Assembly: GCA_017427525.1 (NCBI GenBank)
Contig: JAFRSP010000052.1
Coordinates: 1 to 42,718 of the forward strand
Origin: Clostridia bacterium
GTDB taxonomy: Bacteria > Bacillota > Clostridia > Oscillospirales > Feifaniaceae
DNA length: 42,718 nucleotides
Direction of reading: 5' to 3'
Under the pieces are notes generated by a model. That model made no database searches and was not told the origin of the DNA. It saw only the letters and a list, made by a program, of their open reading frames with translations. Within the stretch, counting starts at the first letter, position 1. Each line of letters opens with the position of its first letter. Shown piece after piece: positions 25,578-34,819 of the stretch. The position numbers and the translations under genes are program-made.

Positions 25578-27473
25578 TTGTTGAAGAAAAAAGGCGCAGG
25601 CAAGAAGGCGCCTTCGCATGGAAAACAGGAAAAAGAGGAGGAGCTGCTTGCCCTGTGGCAGGGCCGCTATGAGAAAGCGAAAGCAGCCGCCGCTGAGGAA
25701 CGAGTGCGCATGGACGAGCGTGAGGCACTCTATCGGGGGAGCAGGGAGATCGACAGGGTGAACGCATCGGGCGAGTTGGTTTTGAGCGGAGGCGCTCCGG
25801 CCACCGTTGTGCGAAACATTGTGGCGGAATGCGTGGAAAGCCTGGTCGATTCTACGGTTCCACAGCCAAAGGTGACGGCCCGCAGCGAAAAAGACGAGTT
25901 GCTTGCGGCGCTAATCGAGGATCGGCTGCGGGAAGAGCTCGATCGAATTCCCTTTGAGCAGCTCAACGATCTCGATGAGCGCACCACTCCGATCCAAGGC
26001 GGGGATTTCTTTCATGTGGAGTGGAAGGCAGATGGATTTGGAGACGGAAGACTTTCCGTGACCCTTTGTCATCCCCGGCAGTTTCTGCCGCAGCCCGGCG
26101 TGACCGAGATCGAGCAGATGGACTATCTGATGATTGAGCAGCCGCAGACGAAACAGAGCATCCGCCGCATCTTCGGGGTGGATTTGGATCATGCGCAAAG
26201 CGATCTGCCGCGCGGCGTCACAGAATGGGGAGCGGAGACAGAAGACGAGTTGGTGACCATGGTGACGGGCTACTACAGAGATGAGACGGGAAGGATCGGC
26301 CGAATTCGATTTGTGGACGACACGCTGCTCGAGCATCTGCCGGACTATCAGGCCCATCTTGTGAAGCGATGCGCGCAATGCGGAGCCGTGATGGATGCGG
26401 TTTGCCCTGTCTGCGGATCGGAGCAGGCGCAAAGAGAGGCAGAGGAGAGCTTTGAGCTCGAGACCGATACCGTGCTCAGCGACGGGAGCGTTCTGAGCAC
26501 CGTTTCCGTTCGGCGGGATGAAAGAGGGTATATCGTCTTCGGAGAGGATGGGCTTCCCTCCGTAGAGCCGACACGGATCCCGCACTACCGACCGGGACGA
26601 TACCCCATTGTGCTGCGCCGCAACGTATCGGTCTACGGCAGGCTTTTGGGAGACAGCGACGTCGACAAGATCCGCGATCAGCAAAATGCGATCAAAAAAG
26701 TCTGCACACGCATCGAGGAGAAGATCGGAAAGGGAGGCTCGATCGTCACCCTTCCCAAACAGCTCCATATCCGCCGCACGGATGAAGAACTCAAGATCGT
26801 GGAGCTCGACAACCCGAATCAGCGCTCCATGATCGATGTGCTCACGATTCAGCCCGATATCTCCAAGGATCTGACCTATCTGGAATACACCTATCAAGCC
26901 AGCCGTCAGATTCTGGGACTGACCGACAGCTATCAGGGCAGGAATGATGCCACCGCCGTCAGCGGCGTGGCCAAACAATTCGCCGCAGCCCAAACGGCGG
27001 GGAGATTGGAGTCCAAGCGGGTGATGAAGCAGGCGGCCTATGGGGAACTCTTTGAGCTGATGTTTCGGTTCCTGCTGGCCTACGGAGAGCAGCCGGAATT
27101 CGTCCGCCGCAGGATGCCGGACGGAGAGACCAAGTACATCCCCTGGAACCGTCTCGACTTTCTGCGGCGCGACGACGAGGGGAATTGGTATTACCTCGAC
27201 GATTTCCTGTTTGGCGTGGACGCGGCCTCCACCCTTGCCAACAACCGTTCCGCCATGTGGAGCGAGACCCTGGCAGGGCTTCAGAGCGGAGCCTTTGGCA
27301 ATCCGGTCGAGCTCGACACGCTGATCCGCTACTGGGGAAAGATGGAGCTGCTGCACTATCCGGGGGCCAAGGATACCAAGGAGCAGCTGATCCGAAAGCT
27401 GCAGGCGCAAACCGAGGAGGGAAAACCGCTCGTGGGAGGTGAAGAAGATGCTCTGTCCCAGCTGCGGAATTGA
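25578..27473 (+). CDS. Phage portal protein with inserted zinc ribbon
   Basis: 631 residues, TTG start at 25578 (or the adjacent TTG 25581) after GAGAGGAT. The dodecameric portal family forms the DNA channel and attaches the terminase. Portal-like features are the helical start, the VDKIRDQQNAIKKVC helix and a long helical C-terminal part (SGVAKQFAAAQTAGRLESKRVM). Unusual for a portal is a compact four-cysteine ribbon at residues 265-279 (CAQC...CPVC) within the clip/wing region. The gene end overlaps a 35-residue zinc-ribbon ORF. Relation to the P22-like portal type is suggested by the accompanying gp10-like gene, not shown. Confidence 0.85.
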   Translation: MLKKKGAGKKAPSHGKQEKEEELLALWQGRYEKAKAAAAEERVRMDEREALYRGSREIDRVNASGELVLSGGAPATVVRNIVAECVESLVDSTVPQPKVTARSEKDELLAALIEDRLREELDRIPFEQLNDLDERTTPIQGGDFFHVEWKADGFGDGRLSVTLCHPRQFLPQPGVTEIEQMDYLMIEQPQTKQSIRRIFGVDLDHAQSDLPRGVTEWGAETEDELVTMVTGYYRDETGRIGRIRFVDDTLLEHLPDYQAHLVKRCAQCGAVMDAVCPVCGSEQAQREAEESFELETDTVLSDGSVLSTVSVRRDERGYIVFGEDGLPSVEPTRIPHYRPGRYPIVLRRNVSVYGRLLGDSDVDKIRDQQNAIKKVCTRIEEKIGKGGSIVTLPKQLHIRRTDEELKIVELDNPNQRSMIDVLTIQPDISKDLTYLEYTYQASRQILGLTDSYQGRNDATAVSGVAKQFAAAQTAGRLESKRVMKQAAYGELFELMFRFLLAYGEQPEFVRRRMPDGETKYIPWNRLDFLRRDDEGNWYYLDDFLFGVDAASTLANNRSAMWSETLAGLQSGAFGNPVELDTLIRYWGKMELLHYPGAKDTKEQLIRKLQAQTEEGKPLVGGEEDALSQLRN

Positions 27474-27555
27474 AATGGCAGTGCGCACGGTGACCAAAGA
27501 GGGGGAGCCGGTGGAGCGCTGCATCAACAAACGCTGCTGCCGCTATGGCGGTTGA
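27448..27555 (+). CDS. 35-residue zinc-ribbon microprotein
   Basis: ATG 27448 with GGGAGGTG upstream, overlapping the portal 3' end by 26 bases. It encodes a tiny protein with CPSCG near the start and CINKRCCRYGG at the end (Cys 3, 6, 25, 30, 31), enough for one zinc site. Most residues outside the cysteines are charged. The in-frame stop at 27553 and the strong ribosome site support translation. Possible virion assembly partner of the zinc-ribbon portal; function unknown. Confidence 0.6.
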   Translation: MLCPSCGIEMAVRTVTKEGEPVERCINKRCCRYGG

Positions 27556-27602
27556 GGCGAAGGAGCGCGGCTTTGGACGCAAACCGGAAAGGAGGTGAGA
27601 GC

Positions 27603-27722
27603 ATGGCTGGGTATACCGGAAAGATCAAGCACACCGGAAGTCAGGTGATTCCGGCGGTCACGCCCCGAGAGGGTGGCGTATCGCCCACGGTCACCCGAGG
27701 CGGCGATCTCCGCGGCAGATAA
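27603..27722 (+). CDS. 39-residue phage cassette microprotein
   Basis: ATG 27603 preceded by AAAGGAGGTGA, one of the best ribosome sites in the window. The product is basic and rich in Gly, Thr, Val and Pro, with repeats of the form TPREGGVSPTVTRGG. No domain recognised. Placed between portal and scaffold genes, so a small structural or assembly role is possible. Too short for ordinary gene finders. Confidence 0.55.
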   Translation: MAGYTGKIKHTGSQVIPAVTPREGGVSPTVTRGGDLRGR

Positions 27723-27778
27723 ACTGCCGCATGGCAGACCTGCGCGGTCTGTGAAAACCGAAGGAAAAGAGGGATGTC

Positions 27779-28384
27779 ATGCCGGATGAGAAACTGGCGT
27801 TGCCCGAGGGAGAGGAAAGCCTGCCCAAAGGGCAGAAGAATCCAGAGAAAGCAGGCGAGACGAGGGCCGGGGAGGCTATTCTGCCTGAAGAGCACGTAGA
27901 GACCGAAGGAGCGCCTCAGAAGGAGCCGCCTGACGAAGAGGCACCCCCGCCCTTGCCCGGGGAGAAGAGAGAGAGCGCAGCGCAGCGTGCGCAGCAAGAA
28001 CAGATCGGAAGCTTGATGCAGGCGCTGGGAGCCGCTTTGCTGCGGGAGCAGCTGTGGCAGATCCGTCTGCTCGATCCCACAGTGCAGAGCTGGAGCGATG
28101 TGAGAGCCCTGCCGCAGGCAGGTCAATTCGATGAGCTGGTCGCAGGGGGATGCACGCCGGTGCAGGCCTTTCGCGCGGTGTATTTCGAGCGGCTGACCGA
28201 GAAGCAGCGGGATGCAGCGCACAGAGCAGCGCGATCCGGCGCGGCAAAGGCGCACCTTTCCCCGATCCCGCAGGCGGCAGGCGATGAGGTGCACGTCCCT
28301 GCAGAGGTGCTGCGCACCTATCGGGCTTTTTTTCCGCGCTGGAGCGAGGCGAAGATTCGTGCCGACTACCGCCGGCACAGATGA
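27779..28384 (+). CDS. Putative capsid scaffolding protein
   Basis: 201 residues after GGAAAAGAGGG. Residues 1-70 are Glu/Pro/Lys-rich low complexity; 75-140 are helical with a QRAQQEQIGSLMQALG start; the end is basic (AKIRADYRRHR). This layout, with an acidic disordered start, a helical middle and a basic capsid-binding tail, and the position right before the major capsid gene, fit a scaffold. No protease motif is present, and no separate head protease gene is found in the cassette. Function inferred from position and composition. Confidence 0.6.
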   Translation: MPDEKLALPEGEESLPKGQKNPEKAGETRAGEAILPEEHVETEGAPQKEPPDEEAPPPLPGEKRESAAQRAQQEQIGSLMQALGAALLREQLWQIRLLDPTVQSWSDVRALPQAGQFDELVAGGCTPVQAFRAVYFERLTEKQRDAAHRAARSGAAKAHLSPIPQAAGDEVHVPAEVLRTYRAFFPRWSEAKIRADYRRHR

Positions 28385-28443
28385 AGCGCGGAACCGTATT
28401 GAAAAAACCCGGTTGACACAAGAAAGAAAAGGAGAAAACAAGT

Positions 28444-29517
28444 ATGCCTAACGTTATTTTTTCGCAAAGCAGCGGACTTGCCGACAGTATTTTCGGAAAG
28501 TCGCAGGCCCCGATCAAGGCCATCATCGAGCAGGGGGTCGAGGCCTTTCGCGAGCAGTCCATGATCGACAAGATCTTTTACATGGACAAGACCACAAATT
28601 TTGCCGAGGTTTACACCAGCGAGACCTCTCTGGGAGATTTCGCGGATGTGGGAGAGAATGGAAGCTATCCCGAAACGGGAATGCGGGAGGGGTACTCCAT
28701 CACCATCGAACCCACCACCTGGAAGTCCTCTTTCGCGGCAACGCAGGAGATGGTGGAAGACGCCAAGATCGGCAAGATCAAGAGCCGTGCCAACATCTTC
28801 ACCACCAGTTACAACCGCACACGCGAGAAGTTTGCGGCCGCCCTGCTTGCAGGAGGAGTCGGCAACAGCGTGTCCTTCAACTCCAAGACCTATTCCACCA
28901 AGTCGGCAGACGGCGTGTCGCTCTTCCACGATGAGCACCCCTCCATCACGGACGACTCCTTTACTCAGAGCAACCGCTTCACCAACGCCTTCTCGCTGGA
29001 GGTCATGGACGCCATGCAGGAGGCCATGCAGGACTTCCGCGACGACGACGGGAACCTGCTGAATGTGGCGCCGGATACCATTGTCATTCCCAATTCCGCA
29101 CCTCTCAAGCGCGCTGTGCTCGAGGCGATCGGCAGTGAACTCGACCCGAACAGTGCGAGCAACGCGGCCAACTTCCAGATGGGGCTGTGGAATGTGCTGG
29201 TTTGGAATTATCTGCCCAAGACCCTGGGCGGAGAGCCCTATTTCCTGATGCTCGACAGCAAGTTCAACAGCGACTATATGTGTCTGCCCTGGCTCGACCG
29301 TCTGCCGCTGACCGTGCGCAGCGATATCGACCCCGAGACAGATGCCAATATATGGAGAGGCCGCGCCCGTTTCGGCGCAGGCTTCAACAACTGGAGAGCC
29401 ATTGCTATCTGCGGCGCCGGCATCGAGAACGGTACCGTGCTGGTAGTCGACGAGGGTGATGTGGATGACGCGGATGACGCGGTTGACGCGGAGCCCGACG
29501 GGGGCGACGGAAACTGA
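28444..29517 (+). CDS. Major capsid protein, Mu gpT-like HK97 fold
   Basis: 357 residues; start after AAGGAGAAAACA. It builds the icosahedral shell. It resembles the Mu gpT head-subunit group by the SETSLGDF...GSYPE stretch, TREKFAAALLAGG, the VSLFHDEHPSI block and APDTIVIPNSAPLKRAV near the middle, with RARFGAGFNNWRAI near the end. The last 20 residues are an Asp-rich acidic tail encoded by a GATGACGCG-type short repeat (about 29463-29490), perhaps surface exposed. It is the only capsid gene in the cassette. Confidence 0.87.
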   Translation: MPNVIFSQSSGLADSIFGKSQAPIKAIIEQGVEAFREQSMIDKIFYMDKTTNFAEVYTSETSLGDFADVGENGSYPETGMREGYSITIEPTTWKSSFAATQEMVEDAKIGKIKSRANIFTTSYNRTREKFAAALLAGGVGNSVSFNSKTYSTKSADGVSLFHDEHPSITDDSFTQSNRFTNAFSLEVMDAMQEAMQDFRDDDGNLLNVAPDTIVIPNSAPLKRAVLEAIGSELDPNSASNAANFQMGLWNVLVWNYLPKTLGGEPYFLMLDSKFNSDYMCLPWLDRLPLTVRSDIDPETDANIWRGRARFGAGFNNWRAIAICGAGIENGTVLVVDEGDVDDADDAVDAEPDGGDGN

Positions 29518-29534
29518 CCGCCGTCTCCTCACAT

Positions 29535-29563
29535 GCCGTCCCGGGGAAGTTCCCCGGGACGGC
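29535..29563 (+). repeat. Perfect GC-rich hairpin after capsid gene
   Basis: GCCGTCCCGGGGA (29535-29547) and its complement TCCCCGGGACGGC (29551-29563) with a three-base loop and no T-run, in the 75-base gap after the capsid gene. Likely an RNA stabiliser or partial attenuator that sets capsid expression above later genes; role inferred. Confidence 0.7.
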
Positions 29564-29592
29564 AAACGAGATGCAAAGGGGGATGATGATCT

Positions 29593-30195
29593 ATGACCTG
29601 GGGAGCCTGCAAGGTGATCTCGCTGCAAAAGATGGCTGCCCTTCGCGACAACAATCTGACGCGCTCGCGCGACACCGATCCCTATATCAACATCATGACG
29701 GCGCCCGCCAACGAGGCGATTCTCTTTCTCACACAAGCCTGCCCGCTGATCAAGGTTCTTGAGATCGAGCAGTCGGTTCGGGATGGGGAGCGTCAGCGCC
29801 GATACGATCTGTCTGCACTTGCGGCAGATTTCCGGCGCTTTGGAGAAGAAGGGGTCTATGTGGAACAAGAGGGCGTTTCGCACAAGAGCTTTGCGTGGGG
29901 GCTTGAGGCCGGAAAGGTTTTGGTGCTGCCCAACTGCGAAGGATTATGGAGGATCTACTACGAGGCCTATCCGACCCTACTGAACGAGGCGACGCGCGAC
30001 AGCGATCCGCTCCCGCTTCCGGAGGAGCAGGCGGCGCTTGTGCCGCTCTATATCGCAAGTCAGCTTTTCAAAGACGACGACCCGGCGGTTGCCGTGGCGC
30101 TGCGCAACGAGTTTGAGCTGGGACTTTCGCGCCTTGCGGGGCGGCAAAAGCCGCTGGGCAGCGATAGCTTTCACTCGGTGCGCGGCTGGAACTGA
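29593..30195 (+). CDS. Head-tail connector (adaptor) protein
   Basis: 200 residues; start after AAAGGGGG. Helical protein with NNLTRSRDTDPYINIMTAPANEAILFL at the start and an LPEEQAALVPLYIASQLFKDDD block late, as in phage adaptor proteins that bind under the portal. Its placement between the capsid and gp10-like genes is that of a gp4/gp6-like adaptor. It ends 11 bases before the next gene. Assigned from layout and general pattern; no catalytic motif. Confidence 0.62.
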   Translation: MTWGACKVISLQKMAALRDNNLTRSRDTDPYINIMTAPANEAILFLTQACPLIKVLEIEQSVRDGERQRRYDLSALAADFRRFGEEGVYVEQEGVSHKSFAWGLEAGKVLVLPNCEGLWRIYYEAYPTLLNEATRDSDPLPLPEEQAALVPLYIASQLFKDDDPAVAVALRNEFELGLSRLAGRQKPLGSDSFHSVRGWN

Positions 30196-30206
30196 GGAGG
30201 GGTTGC

Positions 30207-32057
30207 ATGGCTGTTTTTTCTTTGCCCGCTTCACGAAGCCGGGCAACCACGCTCTACAACAGCTTTCGGGGCGTGGATTTTTCGGGAGACACCACAAAAA
30301 TCGACAACACCCGGTCGCCCTATGCGCCCAACCTCATCAGCGACAGCGGTGGCTACCCGCAGAAGCGAACTGGTTGGAGAAGTCTGAAAAAGCTGTCCGG
30401 TGCGGTCAACGGGCTCTTTCACACGGTGCTTGACGGGAACGAATATTGGCTGGCCCATGTCGGCTCAGGGCTCTATCTGTGGGATCCGGATTCAAACGCC
30501 GCGCCCTCCCTGCTGCGCTCAGGGCTGAACAACGCTCTCTCTTGGGGGTTTGAGGCAAAGGGGTATTACTATCTTCTGACCGGCAGGGAATATCTGCGGT
30601 TTGACGGGCAGTTTGTCACGCCGGTGAAGCAGGTGGCGCGAATTCCCACCGTCACGATTTCGCGAACGCCGACCGGCGGTGGAAGGGTGTATGAGAGCGT
30701 CAATCTGCTCTCCCCCTACCGAACCGATTCCTTTCTGTGCGACGGCGTCAGCACAAGCTATTATCTCTCGGCCACCGAGGTCACCGAAATCACAGGCGTT
30801 TTGCTCGACGGCGAAGCCTGTGAGCTTTCCTACACGTTGGACGGGGAAAGGGGATGCGTCACCTTTGCCTCGGCGCCGCCCGCGCCGGCCGTGACGGGGC
30901 AGGACAACCTGCTGATCACCTATGAAAAGCCGGTGACGGGGTATCAGGAGCGCATCGAGGGCTGCCGGTTCGGAACCCAGTATGGAATCGGCGGGGCCGA
31001 TTACTGGTTTTTCTCGGGGAATGCCGACTACCCCAATCTGGACTTTTGTTCGGCGCTGCAGGATCCGACCTATTTCCCCGACCTGGGTTATGCGGGAATC
31101 GGGGGAGAGGGGAGCGCTGTGACCGGATATGCCCGTTTCGGAGAGTATTTGGCGATTCTCAAGGAGGATCAGGCACAGGACGCCACCGTCTTCTTGCGGG
31201 TTGCACAGGACACTCCTGAGGGCGTGCTTTTCCCTTTGCGGCAGGGGATCAGCGGAGTGGGCTCCGTCTCGGCCAGGTCTGTAGGCAGTGTGCGCGACGA
31301 GCCTCTCTTTCTCTCACGCAGGGGGATCTATGCCATCACCACCAGTGCCATCACCGCGCAGCGAAGCGTGCAGAACCGCTCCTATTTCATCGACCCCGTT
31401 TTATGCAAAGAGGAGCATCTTGAGGAGGCTGTGGCCGTCAACTGGGAGGGCCGCTATCTGCTCTGTGTGGGCAGCAACTGCTATGTGCTCGACGGAAGCC
31501 AGAAAAAGGCCTACCGCTCCCAGAGTGAAAACGACTATGTCTATGAATGCTTCCATTGGAATAATATTCCGGCGCGGTGCTTTCTCGAGGTAAACGGCGC
31601 GCTCTTTTTCGGCACGGACGACGGGAAGATCTGCCGCTTCAACAACGACCTGGAAGGCGTGGCCCAATACCACGACGACGGGGAACCCATCCGCTGTCAA
31701 TGGAGTACCAAGGCCGACGACGACGGCGATTTTCTGCGCCAGAAAACACTGCTGCCGCGGGGGCTTGCCATCCAGATCAGGCCCTATGAGCGGGGAAGCG
31801 TTGAGGTGCTGCTGCGCACCGAGCGGGAGGAAGAGGCGAACGTGCTCTCACAGGTCACCGATATCTTCAGCTTCGACAGGGTGCATTTCGACCGATTTGT
31901 TTTCAATGCGACCGACAGCCCGCAGGTGATTCCCATCCACGCCTCCTGCCGCGGATATCTCACGCTGCAGATCATCGTCCGCAACAATGGCCTCTATGAG
32001 GGATTGGGTGTGCTGGGCATCATCAAGCGGTTTTCTGTGGGCCGCAACCGACGATAA
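30207..32057 (+). CDS. gp10-like tail stabilisation (beta-propeller) protein
   Basis: 616 residues; start after GAGGAGGGG. Beta-rich with repeated WD/YxG-type blades, for example YPQKRTGWRSLKKL near the start, YWLAHVGSGLYLWD, then YWFFSGNADYPNLDF, ISGVGSVSARSVGSV, RRGIYAITTSAI and FFGTDDGKICRF. This pattern fits the short-tail stabilisation protein family (P22 gp10-like), which plugs the portal in podoviruses. The family call is by architecture and motif order; no enzyme motif is present. Confidence 0.72.
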   Translation: MAVFSLPASRSRATTLYNSFRGVDFSGDTTKIDNTRSPYAPNLISDSGGYPQKRTGWRSLKKLSGAVNGLFHTVLDGNEYWLAHVGSGLYLWDPDSNAAPSLLRSGLNNALSWGFEAKGYYYLLTGREYLRFDGQFVTPVKQVARIPTVTISRTPTGGGRVYESVNLLSPYRTDSFLCDGVSTSYYLSATEVTEITGVLLDGEACELSYTLDGERGCVTFASAPPAPAVTGQDNLLITYEKPVTGYQERIEGCRFGTQYGIGGADYWFFSGNADYPNLDFCSALQDPTYFPDLGYAGIGGEGSAVTGYARFGEYLAILKEDQAQDATVFLRVAQDTPEGVLFPLRQGISGVGSVSARSVGSVRDEPLFLSRRGIYAITTSAITAQRSVQNRSYFIDPVLCKEEHLEEAVAVNWEGRYLLCVGSNCYVLDGSQKKAYRSQSENDYVYECFHWNNIPARCFLEVNGALFFGTDDGKICRFNNDLEGVAQYHDDGEPIRCQWSTKADDDGDFLRQKTLLPRGLAIQIRPYERGSVEVLLRTEREEEANVLSQVTDIFSFDRVHFDRFVFNATDSPQVIPIHASCRGYLTLQIIVRNNGLYEGLGVLGIIKRFSVGRNRR

Positions 32058-32077
32058 CACAAAAAAGGAGAACAGAC

Positions 32078-33520
32078 ATGGCGATTTCTGACTATAAGAT
32101 CTATGCCAGCGACTATACCGACAAGGACATTTCCGGACTGCCGGACAACGTGGTCGGACAGGCCGATTGGCTGAAGGCCCGGTTCGACGCGCTCACCAAA
32201 GAGGTGGTAGTGCCCCGACTGAACAGCGTGCTGGACGAATTGACAAGCGAAGAGGGGGCGCAGAACATCGGAACCGGATGGAAAGGGAAATCCCTTTCCA
32301 ATGCCGTGCTGTCAAACGATGTGAGAGAACTGCGCATGAGCGACAAAAACCGACTGGAGGTTGCCGTCGACCAGGATGATTGGGTCATTCCGCCGGTCGG
32401 ACACACCCTGGTCGATGCACATGGGCAGGAGCGGCGCGAAACCAAACGGCTGCAATTTGTCAATGCAGACGTTTCGGTGCAGGGTGACACCACCGTGGTG
32501 CGCCCGCTGTCGAACGGTGACGGACTGCCGGGGAGAGACGGGCTTTCGGCCTATGACGAGGCAGTGACGGGAGGATTCCGCGGGTCTCAGGCAAAGTTCG
32601 ACGAGCTGCTTGCCGGGCTTGCACAGACCACGCGGGAGGCCTCGCTGGCGTCGCATCCGAACTACCTGCGCAACGCGGATTTTGTCCATCCCTTCAACAC
32701 GAAAGGGGTCTCTGTTTATCAGGGGGAAGCGGAAGAGACCATTGATCACTGGGCGGTGCATTCTGTGGAAAACGATGCGGAGCTGACCCTGTCGGAAGAG
32801 GGTCTGCTCTTTACGGCAGGTGATTTTTCCGATGCGCTGTCGCAGGAGCTCACGGGGCTTTCCCGTCTGGCCGGAGAGAGCGTCTGCCTCACGGTGCTCG
32901 GCATTCCGCAGCAGGACAGCGAATTCTCGGTCCAGCTCAAGCTTGAAACCGAGGATCAGCAGAGCATGACGGTCCGCTCCGAATCCGTTTCCGCGCCGGA
33001 AGAGGGGCTGCCTCCGGCGGCTACGATCGCCCTGACTCTGCCAGAGAGTCTGACGGATCAGGACCGGCTGATGGTTTTGCTTCGACTGGAGGAGAGCGGG
33101 CAGAGCGTGCTGCTGAAATGGGCCAAGCTCGAGCTAGGCCAGAGCGGCACGCCGATTTTACCGCGGGAGCCGGCGCTTGAGCGGCTGGTCTCCGGCCCCG
33201 ATGTGGGTTATAAGGCCGGCTGCATCACAGGAAACGCTTCGCAGATCGGCACGACCAGAGTGGTCGACTGCGGGTTCACCCCGTCCGCCGTTTTGATGGT
33301 GGTGGATGGAAGCAACTGGTATAAGGGAAGCAGCGGCTCCGCGGTGCCATACTACCGCGCTTCGGGCTATATCGGTCTTGCAACGAGGGAGTATCCCCAC
33401 GCCACGTCGGATCTGAACAATGCGATCCAGATCGTCGAGGGGGGATTCAAGCTGACCCTCAACGCTTGGTCGGAGTTCAACCGCACCGGCTACAAGACCA
33501 ACTATATTGCGTTCCGCTGA
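32078..33520 (+). CDS. Putative tail fibre or receptor-binding protein
   Basis: 480 residues; start after AAAAAAGGAGAA. The N-terminal third (1-115) looks like an attachment segment, with SDYKIYASDYTDKDISGLPDNVVGQADWLK and a helix. A Gly-rich GLPGRDGLSAYDEAV motif (about 147-161), common near the start of fibre shafts, follows. The middle is a beta-sandwich-like carbohydrate-binding-type domain, and the end is a small beta domain with GNASQIGTTRVVDCGFTPSAV and ASGYIGLATRE. Likely binds the cell surface; specificity unknown. Confidence 0.65.
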   Translation: MAISDYKIYASDYTDKDISGLPDNVVGQADWLKARFDALTKEVVVPRLNSVLDELTSEEGAQNIGTGWKGKSLSNAVLSNDVRELRMSDKNRLEVAVDQDDWVIPPVGHTLVDAHGQERRETKRLQFVNADVSVQGDTTVVRPLSNGDGLPGRDGLSAYDEAVTGGFRGSQAKFDELLAGLAQTTREASLASHPNYLRNADFVHPFNTKGVSVYQGEAEETIDHWAVHSVENDAELTLSEEGLLFTAGDFSDALSQELTGLSRLAGESVCLTVLGIPQQDSEFSVQLKLETEDQQSMTVRSESVSAPEEGLPPAATIALTLPESLTDQDRLMVLLRLEESGQSVLLKWAKLELGQSGTPILPREPALERLVSGPDVGYKAGCITGNASQIGTTRVVDCGFTPSAVLMVVDGSNWYKGSSGSAVPYYRASGYIGLATREYPHATSDLNNAIQIVEGGFKLTLNAWSEFNRTGYKTNYIAFR

Positions 33521-33538
33521 GAAAAGGAGGAAGACAGG

Positions 33539-34819
33539 ATGGCATATGACAGAACGCTGGGATATGATCCCGATATCAAGGACTATTCGGCCCTGATCGC
33601 AAACACGACTGACCCATCGGTACGGGCGGCCCTGCTCGAGCAGCGCCAAAACAAGCTTGACCATCTGGAAACAATCGGAAAGAAAAACACCGACTGGGCA
33701 GATAACGCCACTGTTGCGACCTGGACGGGAACCTATCAACCGGGCGGGTGGAACGAGGCGACCGCCTCCTACAATCCGGTCGGGGGGCAGAATCAGGAGG
33801 TCACGGGGCTTACCGCCGCTGCAGGGAAGGGGGCGGACGCCGCGTACGACCGGTATCTCGGACTGGTTCAGGAGCAATACAAGGCCTCTGCCCGCGAGCA
33901 GGACAAGGCGCTGACGGCCGCCGTGGCAAACGGAGTGGCCGAGCTGCGCGCGCAGGCGGAGAGCATCAACCAAAGCTACGACGATCTGGCGAGACAGGCC
34001 TATATCTCCTATATGCAGGGGGCGAAAAACCTGCCCTATACCCTTTCGGTCAACGGACTGAACGGTGGTGCGTCCGAGAGTGCTCTGGTGACGCTGGGAA
34101 CTGCCTATCAGGAGAATTTGGGAGCCTCGGAGCGCGAGCGTCTCAAGGCGCTCCGCCAGATCGACAGTGAGATCGCCGCGCTGCGCTCCACAGGGGACGT
34201 GGAAAGGGCGAATGCGGCGGCAAGCCGCGCCGAGCAGGAGGCCAAAACCATGGCCTCGATGTATCAAAGGCTGCTCGACGCGCAGCTCAGCGAGGCGCAG
34301 AGCATTGCGAACCAGGCCTATCGCCAGCAGCAACTCAGCCAGAACGCCGAGCAGGAGGCCTATGAACGCCGCCTGATGGCGGCCAAACTGCTGGCGGATG
34401 CGGGAGATTTCAGCGGATACCGCGCGCTGGGGATGGATACGACCGCGCTGGAAAATGCCTATCGCATTAAAGAGGAGCAGAACGCCCTTGCCGGCGGCAC
34501 GTCAAAGAGCGCCGCTTCCCGGACCTCGAAGAACACGGCGCACACACTGGCCTCTGCTGGGTCAAAGGCCAAAACCAAGGAGGAGCAGGAGGCCGCGGCC
34601 GAGCTCGCCGAGTATGTCACGGCGCCCTATGAGCCCGTGGACAATGCAACCATGACGGCTGCCCGTACCTATGCGCAGGAGCTGATGCGCCTCTATTCCA
34701 ACGATGTGGACAAGGCCGTGCTGCAGGTTGGCAAAGACCTGCGCAGCAATTTCATCTCGAGACAGCTTGCGCAGGCCGCCCTTTCGGTTCTGACCGGAGG
34801 CGAGGGGGGAAAGGATTGA
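33539..34819 (+). CDS. Coiled-coil protein, possible ejection (internal virion) protein
   Basis: 426 residues; start after AAGGAGGAAGACAGG. Strongly helical and Ala/Gln/Glu-rich, with long coiled-coil stretches (about 110-330). The N-terminal 90 residues carry YDPDIKDYSALIANTTDP and a WTGTYQPGGWNEA stretch. A Ser/Lys-rich linker lies near 340-360, and a C-terminal helical block (TMTAARTYAQELMRLYSND) ends the protein. Position after the fibre gene and composition resemble podovirus ejection proteins; no homology is claimed. The stop overlaps the holin start (TTGA). Confidence 0.6.
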   Translation: MAYDRTLGYDPDIKDYSALIANTTDPSVRAALLEQRQNKLDHLETIGKKNTDWADNATVATWTGTYQPGGWNEATASYNPVGGQNQEVTGLTAAAGKGADAAYDRYLGLVQEQYKASAREQDKALTAAVANGVAELRAQAESINQSYDDLARQAYISYMQGAKNLPYTLSVNGLNGGASESALVTLGTAYQENLGASERERLKALRQIDSEIAALRSTGDVERANAAASRAEQEAKTMASMYQRLLDAQLSEAQSIANQAYRQQQLSQNAEQEAYERRLMAAKLLADAGDFSGYRALGMDTTALENAYRIKEEQNALAGGTSKSAASRTSKNTAHTLASAGSKAKTKEEQEAAAELAEYVTAPYEPVDNATMTAARTYAQELMRLYSNDVDKAVLQVGKDLRSNFISRQLAQAALSVLTGGEGGKD

